Shown: in pieces, positions 1 through 5,153 of the stretch
Numbering within the stretch: position 1 is the first letter of the stretch
How the letters are laid out: every line of letters starts with the position of its first letter
NCBI GenBank assembly: GCA_023313575.1
Contig: JAJTTP010000055.1
Span: 1-17,046, forward strand
Source of the DNA: Eutypella sp. D-1
Lineage: Eukaryota > Ascomycota > Sordariomycetes > Xylariales > Diatrypaceae
Direction: 5' to 3'
Length of the DNA stretch: 17,046 bases
Notes under the pieces: model-generated
What the model saw: the letters and a program-made list of their open reading frames with translations, nothing else
What the model was told of the DNA's origin: nothing
Database searches by the model: none
Made by a program: the position numbers and the translations under genes

Positions 1-1
1 A

Positions 2-818
2 TATTATACAATTAGTTTTATAGAGCGTGAAGTTAAGAAGAATAATAGTATAATATATAGATCTTTAATTAAGAACGGTTATTCTATGTTTATGTTAGAG
101 ATCTTAGAGTATTGTGATCCAGACATGGTAATTGAAAGAGAACAATACTATATTGATACACTTAAACCTGAGTATAATATTTTAAAAACTGCTGGTTCAT
201 TAAAGGGGTTTTAAACATAGTGAAGCTACTAAAAGGCTAATAAGTGAAACTAATAAGAATTCTATAGTTTTAGAGGAAGTTAGGTTAAAAATTGCTGAAA
301 CCCTATCTAAGGGTGTAAGAATTCTAGTGAGAAATAATGAGGACGGAGAGGTCCAATCTTTTGTATCTATTAGACAAGCCGCCAAATTTATAGGAGTTCA
401 ACCAAGCCATGTGGCTAAACAGTTAAGGGAAGATAACTTTTACTTAGGTAGAGGGTACTTCGTATATAGCTCTAAGACTATTCTGGAAGATATTTTAAAA
501 AGTGAAAGTTATTTATCAGCTATAGCTAAAGGTAACGGTGGATACACTAAGCACACTGAAATCTCCCGTGAGTTAATGCGAAAGGCCCATTTAGGTAATA
601 AATTATCTCCAGAAATGAAGGAAAAGTTATCATTAAATAGTAAGAATGCTAAACAAGTATTGGTGGTAAATAATGAGACACTTGAAACATACGAGTTTGC
701 TTCAATTACTGCTGCAGTAAAAAAATTAGGAGTAGATGACTCTTATTTCCGAAAATGTTTAAAAAATAATAGACCATGTAAGGGTTACACTATAACTCTA
801 AAGTCTAAGGATGAATAG
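2..818 (+). pseudogene. GIY-YIG homing endonuclease, 5' truncated by window edge, one frameshift
   Basis: This is the 3' part of a GIY-YIG homing endonuclease; such enzymes cut DNA at intron or insertion homing sites. The first segment is open from base 2 to the TAA at 212-214. It contains the end of the catalytic domain, with the conserved stretch IEREQYYIDTLKPEYNIL followed by AGSLKGF. The homologous frame continues one base off, from AAA at 213, as KHSEATKRLISETNKNS (NUMOD3-like repeats). It then runs through two NUMOD1-like helix-turn-helix blocks (SFVSIRQAAKFIGVQ and FASITAAVKKLGVDD) to the TAG at 816-818. Removing one T from the run at 209-212 would rejoin the halves, so there is a single +1 frameshift or a base-calling error. 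The second segment is otherwise clean, so decay is recent or only apparent. Whether the gene is intronic or free-standing cannot be decided because its 5' end is outside the window. Confidence 0.85.
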
Positions 819-838
819 ATTTGGTTTTTATGGTTATT

Positions 839-953
839 CGCGACCTCCGGTTAAATAAAAAAATCCAAACTAAAATCTAAATCTTCTTAATTGTATTGTT
901 TATATTGTTTAAGATTTTAGTTTGGATTTTTTTTAAACACCTCTGGTGGTTTG
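839..953. repeat. Palindromic repeat, copy 1 (95-bp perfect core)
   Basis: Bases 844-938 are identical to 9907-10001. The core is a long imperfect palindrome: AAAAATCCAAACTAAAATCT on the left arm and AGATTTTAGTTTGGATTTTT on the right, around an AT-rich loop. Short GC-rich ends flank it (CGCGACCTCCGG on the left, CCTCTGGTGG on the right). The copy lies immediately 3' of the GIY-YIG gene. Related, diverged copies start near 4084 and 3592. Confidence 0.9.
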
Positions 954-1002
954 TTTTACTTTTTATTGGGGCGGTATTGTAGCATATTAAGTAAACCAAC
1001 TC

Positions 1003-1012
1003 CGCTTCGCAC
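1003..1012 (+). repeat. CGCTTCGCAC micro-element
   Basis: An exact copy of the 10-base motif that is inserted in the intron 2 endonuclease pseudogene (7905-7914). It occurs in inverse orientation in the intron 4 endonuclease. Here it lies in non-coding DNA. Shorter relatives containing GCTTCGC recur at 1196, 1732, 2461, 2701 and 4125. Confidence 0.7.
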
Positions 1013-1139
1013 AAATGAGAGGTTGATATATATATATGAGTTATAAAATTCGAATAGGTAAGTGGGAGGTTGGGTGGATGAATATAAAGATAGGATAGCT
1101 TACTTCTGCTCCGCTGCCTAATATGAGACGGCTCCTTAA

Positions 1140-1365
1140 AGTCTGATCCATATCCCTTCGGGATCAGGATAAGTCAAGGCTAGTAAATTAGGGGTCGCTT
1201 CGCGGTAAAACCGGGGAGGTTCTTTTTTTTCTTCCGCAGGCAGAAAATGTTGTTAGTCCTAGTTTGATTTTTTTGACTTCGTTCTGCCTGCGGAGGACTT
1301 TTTCTTTTTTCATACTTAAACTATTCTGAGGAGACTCATGGGTGTTCAAGTCACCCCTTAGGTAG
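1140..1365 (+). other. Hairpin-rich intergenic DNA between GIY-YIG gene and tRNA-Ala
   Basis: No protein gene is visible here. A large hairpin spans 1233-1294 with perfect 13-bp arms (TCCGCAGGCAGAA and TTCTGCCTGCGGA) around a loop of about 36 bases. A second, smaller palindrome at 1144-1167 has the form GATCC-atatcccttc-GGGATC, a type that recurs elsewhere in the window. Confidence 0.6.
1306..1364 (+). pseudogene. Possible 3' half of tRNA-Leu(UAA)
   Basis: A tRNA-like 3' portion is visible. The T arm is GGGTG-TTCAAGT-CACCC (1340-1356), followed by a 7-base acceptor strand CTTAGGT and A. A 4-bp variable arm TGAG-GAGA-CTCA (1327-1338), as in class II tRNAs, precedes it. A 7-base loop CTTAAAC would place UAA as anticodon. 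The anticodon stem has only about three pairs and I could not find a convincing 5' half. A large hairpin (1233-1294) ends just upstream and may have disrupted the gene. The position before tRNA-Ala fits the Leu(UAA) slot of Pezizomycotina. This call is tentative. Confidence 0.3.
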
Positions 1366-1540
1366 GATTTCTCGCGGAATCCTTAGACACAATTAAATCC
1401 AATCTAAACTAAACCCTCATTTTCTCTAGGTATTAAATAAATATGTCATACGGTGGATTTTCGAGAAGAAAGGGCTGTAAAAAAATCTGTATATGAACTA
1501 ATTTAATTTAGAGCTTCCTAAATTTTTATTTATGTCATAT

Positions 1541-1830
1541 TCCATATCCCATATCCCATATCCATCAGGTAGATTTTTCCCAGGGATCAGGTAAATATTT
1601 ACCGCGCTTCTGTAGGCGTAGCCACCGAAGGATATGGGATATGGATCAGGTAAAAATTTACCTGAAGTTGGCTAACGAAGTATGCGTAGGCTGCGCCTTA
1701 GCCTAATAAAAAAGCAAGCTCTCCTGTAGCTTCGCGTACCCCCCCCCTGGGGGTCGCTGATCCGAAGGATATGGGTTGCTTCTGTAGGCGTAGCCACCAA
1801 AGGATATGGGGGATTACGAAGGGATCAGGG
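1541..1830. repeat. Cluster of GC-rich ATCCC/GGGAT and GGCGTAGCC repeats
   Basis: This stretch is built from repeated short blocks. There are tandem copies of CATATCC(CATATCC) at 1541-1562, then GCTTCTGTAGGCGTAGCCACC plus AAGGATATGGG at 1607-1639, and again at 1778-1810. Inverted GGATCAGGTAAA units lie between them. The same unit reappears at 3342-3375, and a rearranged one at about 2434-2460. No coding potential is seen. Confidence 0.75.
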
Positions 1831-1840
1831 GTTTTTTTTT

Positions 1841-2170
1841 CTTTTACCCCGTCTTATAACGGAGATATTGATTTAGCTACCCTTAATACTAAATCTACGG
1901 GGCAAGTATATAATATATATGCGATAAGGGATATATATATATGAGCTGTGTCGATCTTATTTATACAAAGTGGTTGGGTCACAAGTTCAACCGAGTATCC
2001 TTAAAAATGTTACAAAGTTGGTCAATGTAAGAAAAGTAGAAATTACTCTGCTCTTTAGTATTAAAAATTTTAGAACTAATCCATGATGTTCATAGTAACT
2101 TGAATTAAGGCCCTTGTATAGTGAATAATGTTAAATGAGTAGTATAAAAAAAAATTAGTAGCATTATGAG
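1841..2170. other. Intergenic DNA, no gene recognised
   Basis: I see no gene here. A nested inverted repeat is present near 1847-1905: outer arms CCCCGT/ACGGGG and inner arms GATTTAG/CTAAATC. A weaker pairing of TAAGGGATA near 1925 with TATCCTTA near 1997, plus a GGTTG/CAACC hairpin, looks faintly tRNA-like. No anticodon arm or proper T arm could be fitted. Confidence 0.4.
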
Positions 2171-2384
2171 CGTTATTGAGGGATAAAATCCCGATACCTC
2201 CGGGATACAGGTGCAATATCTGCCTGCGTCTAAAAGTTCAAATTTCAAGGGTTTATGTTGAAATTATAAAGTTACCTGTTGTATATTTATTGTCTAAGGG
2301 GCATTCTAATATTAATATATATGTATATATAAATTTAAGCAGTCACAATAAAGTTTATTTTTTTAATCCATATCCTAATCCTTA

Positions 2385-2490
2385 TCCCTCTGGGATAGGT
2401 ATAGCGCGACGAAGTCGCGCGCGAGCTAGGGGTCGCTTCTGTAGGCTACGCCTACGCCTATGCTTCGCTAATCCCAAGGATAATGGGGGG
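2385..2490. repeat. GC-rich palindromes 5' of tRNA-Ala
   Basis: Several palindromic blocks abut the tRNA: TCCCTCTGGGATA, GCGCGACGAAGTCGCGC, and GTCGCTTCTGTAGGCTACGCCTACGCC. They end in a G-run that merges with the first bases of tRNA-Ala. They share motifs with the cluster at 1541-1830. Confidence 0.65.
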
Positions 2491-2561
2491 GGGGGCATGG
2501 TTTAATGGTAAAACAGGAACTTTGCAAGTTTCTTATCTCTGTTCGATTCAGAGTGTCTCCA
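2491..2561 (+). tRNA. trnA(ugc): tRNA-Ala (UGC)
   Basis: A full cloverleaf can be drawn. The acceptor GGGGGCA pairs with TGTCTCC (two G-T pairs). The D stem is GTTT/AAAC. The anticodon stem GGAAC/GTTTC encloses loop TTTGCAA with anticodon UGC. The T arm is CTCTG-TTCGATT-CAGAG, with discriminator A at 2561. The 5' acceptor continues a longer G-run, so the exact 5' end rests on the pairing. Confidence 0.95.
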
Positions 2562-3168
2562 CCTTTACTATACTTTGAATATAACATAATTATGTTAAGG
2601 TAAATATACCAAAAAGCTAAAATAGGTAGTATTTTCGTGAAGGAAGTAGTCGCCCACTTTGTGAGCGCAGAGACTAAAAACCAAAGTAAAAATTAAATCC
2701 GCTTCGCATAGTAATATATCAAATAAAGGTCTTCCATACCCCTCTGGTGAAATTTACCCAGGAGCGAAGCGTCTTATATTTTACTTTTTATTTTTAACCG
2801 CGGATAAACAAAGTTTATTTAAATTTAGTGGCTAACTGAGTACGCCTCTAAAAAGTAGGTAGGTTATAGGAAGATATAAAAGATTCGTGGTCCTCCTTTA
2901 TTTTTTTATTATTTTTAGTAATAAATTCGCGAGCTCTGAATTATTAATCTTTCATTTAATAAATATAACTCTAATAATTTTTTTCGCACCGCTTATTTTT
3001 TTTAGTGCGTGGGCTCTGTAAGACGCCCCTTTTTTCAATAAAAAAAAATGAACTTGATCTTTTTTATATAATTGAGTATTTGACTTTTTATTTTTTTTCC
3101 GGGTGTCGTATGTTTCGCTACTCGTAGATTAATAAAAAACAGGTATTTAGTTTCCAATATTTAAATAA
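2562..3168. other. AT-rich intergenic DNA between tRNA-Ala and tRNA-Phe
   Basis: No gene is seen. The stretch holds poly-A/T tracts and a block AAATCCGCTTCGCATAG...ATATATCAAATA at 2695-2729 that is closely repeated at 4119-4152. A GCGAAGCG motif lies near 2764, the inverse of the CGCTTCGC micro-element. Confidence 0.5.
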
Positions 3169-3241
3169 GCTTAATAAGCTCAATTGGTTGAGCAGAGATT
3201 TGAAGTGTCTTTGGTTATAGGTTCGAGTCCTATCTTAAGCA
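3169..3241 (+). tRNA. trnF(gaa): tRNA-Phe (GAA)
   Basis: The acceptor GCTTAAT pairs with CTTAAGC, with a T-C mismatch at the last pair. The D stem is GCTC/GAGC. The anticodon stem GAGAT/GTCTT encloses loop TTGAAGT with anticodon GAA. The T arm is ATAGG-TTCGAGT-CCTAT, with discriminator A at 3241. It ends directly against tRNA-Leu with no spacer, so 3' processing of one defines the 5' end of the other. Confidence 0.94.
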
Positions 3242-3322
3242 ACAGATGTGCTGGAATGGTAGACAGGCTCTACTTAGGATGGAGGGGCGTAAGCCGTATA
3301 AGTTCAAGTCTTATTATCTGTA
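3242..3322 (+). tRNA. trnL(uag): tRNA-Leu (UAG)
   Basis: This is a class II tRNA. The acceptor ACAGATG pairs with TATCTGT. The D stem is CTG/CAG. The anticodon stem CTCTA/TGGAG encloses loop CTTAGGA with anticodon UAG. The variable arm is GGC-GTAA-GCC, and the T arm is ATAAG-TTCAAGT-CTTAT, with discriminator A. It directly abuts tRNA-Phe. Confidence 0.94.
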
Positions 3323-3341
3323 TATTTTTAATTAAGGGGTC

Positions 3342-3375
3342 GCTTCTGTAGGCGTAGCCACCAAAGGATATGGGG
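3342..3375 (+). repeat. GCTTCTGTAGGCGTAGCC repeat, third copy
   Basis: Near-identical to 1778-1811 and, with one change, to 1607-1639. The unit contains the small palindrome GGCGTAGCC followed by AAGGATATGGGG. It lies just 3' of tRNA-Leu. Confidence 0.8.
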
Positions 3376-3418
3376 TATTTAGTCAGCATACTTCTGATTT
3401 TCGCGACCTTCGGTCTCC

Positions 3419-3469
3419 CTCCGTATCCCCATCGGGGATGGGGGCCCCCTCCCTAGGGGAACGGAGGTT
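3419..3469. repeat. 51-bp GC-rich double-hairpin element, copy 1
   Basis: Identical over 51 bases to 4191-4241. It folds as an outer stem CTCCGT/ACGGAG that encloses a hairpin ATCCCC-atc-GGGGAT, the palindrome GGGGGCCCCC, and a short CCCT-AGGG. This resembles the double-hairpin elements described in other fungal mitochondrial genomes. It is preceded by CGCGACCTTCGGT, a block also found at the left end of the palindromic repeats at 839 and 4086. Confidence 0.88.
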
Positions 3470-3591
3470 CAGAAAATATAGCGCTTGATATGAATAAAAA
3501 AAATAACATAAATCTAATACCTTTTGAAAATTGTTTTTTATCGGGTCGCTTATGATCCCTGCCTACGAAGTTAGAGCTAGGTATACAAATA

Positions 3592-3661
3592 CAAAAAAAA
3601 ATCTAAATCTAAATATGAACGATCTTTTTAATATTCTTGAATATTTGGATTTTTTTTTTTC
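3592..3661. repeat. Diverged AT-rich palindrome
   Basis: AAAAAAATCTAAATCTAAATA and a right end of AATATTTGGATTTTTT form an imperfect palindrome. It resembles the family of the 95-bp repeat. A sister copy at about 3998-4079 shares the inner block AACGATCTTnTTnATATTnTTGAA. Confidence 0.6.
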
Positions 3662-3714
3662 CTTTAGTGGACAGGGATTTATTACTACGCTGAATTACAT
3701 TATACCTTCAGATA

Positions 3715-3939
3715 ATGTTAGAAGGCGGTTCCAAATACGAATTCAAAGATAATGTACAAATTATTAAAGGTATTGGAGTTCTAGTTTTGTATGGGAACGG
3801 ATAAATTCTTAGTGAATTTAATTCTATAAATACGTGTGCTGCTTATTTAGGTATATCAGATCAAACCGTTAGAAGTATATTGCGTGACGGTCAATCTATC
3901 AAGTTTGACTCAAGATTAGTGTCTGTTAAACCAAAGTAG
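3715..3939 (+). pseudogene. GIY-YIG C-terminal (NUMOD1-like) fragment
   Basis: One frame carries a decayed C-terminal region of a GIY-YIG endonuclease: SEFNSINTCAAYLGISDQTV followed by RSILRDGQS and a stop at 3937-3939. The block FNSINTCAAYLGIS is typical of NUMOD1 DNA-binding modules. An in-frame TAA lies at 3802-3804. No catalytic GIY or YIG part is seen upstream. It is flanked on both sides by palindromic repeats (3592-3661 and 3998-4241), so the rest of the gene may have been lost during repeat insertion. It is too short and broken to be functional. Confidence 0.65.
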
Positions 3940-3997
3940 CTAACGTTGATTGGCTCTACTAGTAGTTTGTGTTGTAGCTAGTCGCAGATTTAGTAGT

Positions 3998-4190
3998 CGT
4001 AAAAAAATCAAAGGGTCAAACCTAAATGTTAACGATCTTCTTGATATTATTGAAGATTTTTTTTTGATTTTTTTTTATAGTGATTCGCGACCTTCGGTTA
4101 AAAAAAAATCAAAACCTAAAATCCGCTTCGCATAGATATATATCAAATATGGTGTATTAAATTTAGATTTTATTTTGGATTTTTTTTAAA
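3998..4190. repeat. Two adjacent AT-rich palindromes
   Basis: 3998-4079 is an imperfect palindrome (AAAAAAATC...GATTTTTTTT). 4084-4190 starts with CGCGACCTTCGGTTAAA and ends with TTTTGGATTTTTTTTAAAC, the same ends as the 95-bp repeat at 844-938. Its interior is replaced by AAATCCGCTTCGCATAGATATATATCAAAT, also found near 2695. The second 51-bp double hairpin is attached directly to its right end. Confidence 0.65.
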
Positions 4191-4241
4191 CTCCGTATCC
4201 CCATCGGGGATGGGGGCCCCCTCCCTAGGGGAACGGAGGTT
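4191..4241. repeat. 51-bp GC-rich double-hairpin element, copy 2
   Basis: Perfect copy of 3419-3469, 772 bases downstream in the same orientation. The lack of any difference suggests recent spread or gene conversion. Confidence 0.88.
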
Positions 4242-4336
4242 TATAAATATATCGCTATAATTATAGCTCTAATTTTAACTATAACTATATAATAGGTTAT
4301 ATTCTTATTCGAAAAGGTATAATAATAAATCCTTCA

Positions 4337-4410
4337 TATCTCGTGGACTAATCGGGTAAGTCATAAATTTTTGGTATTTACTATTGGGTGTTCGAATCAC
4401 CTCGAGATAA
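4337..4410 (+). tRNA. trnQ(uug): tRNA-Gln (UUG)
   Basis: The acceptor TATCTCG pairs fully with CGAGATA. The D stem is GACT/AGTC. The anticodon stem TAAAT/ATTTA encloses loop TTTTGGT, giving anticodon UUG. The T arm is GGGTG-TTCGAAT-CACCT, with discriminator A. The run of T makes it easy to misread the loop as UGG (Pro); counting seven loop bases gives UUG. Confidence 0.93.
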
Positions 4411-4417
4411 TAAGTAA

Positions 4418-4491
4418 GGTAAATATAACTCAATAGGTAGAGTGGCTGTATGTGGCTCAGTATGTTCTTGGTTCAAGTCCAGGTATTTACC
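4418..4491 (+). tRNA. trnH(gug): tRNA-His (GUG)
   Basis: The acceptor GTAAATA pairs fully with TATTTAC. An extra G at 4418 (position -1) faces discriminator C at 4491, the hallmark of tRNA-His. The D stem is ACTC/GAGT. The anticodon arm is GCTGT-ATGTGGC-TCAGT, with a T-T mismatch next to the loop and anticodon GUG. The T arm is CTTGG-TTCAAGT-CCAGG. It lies seven bases downstream of tRNA-Gln. Confidence 0.94.
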
Positions 4492-4569
4492 CATATGATT
4501 ATATAAAATTTACATTCTATATATATACAAATCTAGATAAGTGCAACAAATAATAGAGCTAGATGGAGG

Positions 4570-4640
4570 GTAAAAAAAATCCCAAGTAAAATATTCAGTA
4601 ATATTAAAAAGATTGTTCATTTTTGGATTTTTTTTTTATT
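4570..4640. repeat. AT-rich palindrome between tRNA-His and tRNA-Met
   Basis: GGTAAAAAAAATCCC on the left and TTTTTGGATTTTTTTTTT on the right flank an AT-rich interior. It is a further diverged member of the AAAAATCC...GGATTTTT palindrome family. It fills most of the gap between the two tRNAs. Confidence 0.5.
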
Positions 4641-4660
4641 TTTTGTTATACTCCTTTATT

Positions 4661-4733
4661 ATCAGGGTAGTTTAATAGGTTAAAACCTTAATTTCATGCA
4701 TTAAAGATGAGAATTCGAGTTTCTCTCCTGGTT
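4661..4733 (+). tRNA. trnM(cau): tRNA-Met (CAU)
   Basis: The acceptor ATCAGGG pairs with TCCTGGT (two G-T pairs). The D stem is GTTT/AAAC. The anticodon stem TTAAT/ATTAA encloses loop TTCATGC with anticodon CAU. The T arm is GAGAA-TTCGAGT-TTCTC. The discriminator position is T (4733), unusual for Met. It lies 42 bases upstream of nad2. Initiator and elongator forms cannot be told apart here. Confidence 0.9.
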
Positions 4734-4775
4734 AGCCTTAGACCTAAAGTATTTAAGGCCAAGTTTTTTTTTATT

Positions 4776-5153
4776 ATGATAATTTTATCTATATTATGTT
4801 TATTATTTTCGAATGCCGTCACTTTGAGACGAGATATGTCAATACTTTTTAATAGAATAGCCATTATTGCTTTGGTTTATTGTTTTTTACATGATGTTGT
4901 AAGTCTATCTCTTATAAATAAAGGGATAGGTTTACATGGAGGTTTACTTCACGTAACTAATATAACTCAAATATTTCATATATTTGTTTTTATAGTTAGT
5001 ATATTGATACTACAGTTAACCAGCTTTTTCCCTAGAAAAGTTTGAGTTAAAGAACATTCATCTTTAAAAGATCTATTATTTAATAATTTGGTGTATTATA
5101 GAACTAAAATTATTAATAAAATGGGAGAACATTTAAAGATTATTGAATACCCT
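4776..5153 (+). CDS. nad2: nad2 exon 1
   Basis: Codons 1-126, from [10 protein letters not shown] to KIIEYP. The exon ends CCT before the intron GTCAAAC. The reading frame stays open into intron 1. Confidence 0.93.

Noticed and set aside
901..938. Rho-independent terminator
   Set aside because: The stem followed by T-run looks like one, but the identical unit sits inside intron 3 and belongs to a dispersed palindrome family; mitochondrial transcription does not use bacterial-type terminators in any way I can support here.
1541..1830. CRISPR-like array
   Set aside because: The repeated units are irregularly spaced, palindromic, in both orientations and without uniform spacers; they are dispersed mitochondrial repeats.
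2010..2160. Possible RNase P RNA or other structural RNA (GAATTAAGGCCC near 2101)
   Set aside because: I could not pair the conserved P4 strands or identify both conserved blocks. A covariance search for mitochondrial rnpB would be needed to reopen this.
2176..2505. Open frame of 109 codons before and into tRNA-Ala
   Set aside because: It consists of translated GC-rich palindromes and overlaps the tRNA; no homology is recognisable.
3531..3752. Open frame of 73 codons
   Set aside because: It runs through an AT-rich palindrome, in a frame different from the GIY-YIG fragment; no domain is seen.
3950..4135. Open frame of 61 codons
   Set aside because: Translation of palindromic repeat sequence (poly-Lys and poly-Phe stretches) only.
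4369..4375. tRNA at 4337-4410 first read as tRNA-Pro (UGG)
   Set aside because: Counting the seven loop bases TTTTGGT between the TAAAT/ATTTA stem places UUG at positions 34-36, so it is tRNA-Gln. This also fits the gene order.
4707..4775. Upstream ATG as nad2 start
   Set aside because: It lies inside tRNA-Met, and the added residues do not resemble Nad2; ATG 4776 matches the family N-terminus.
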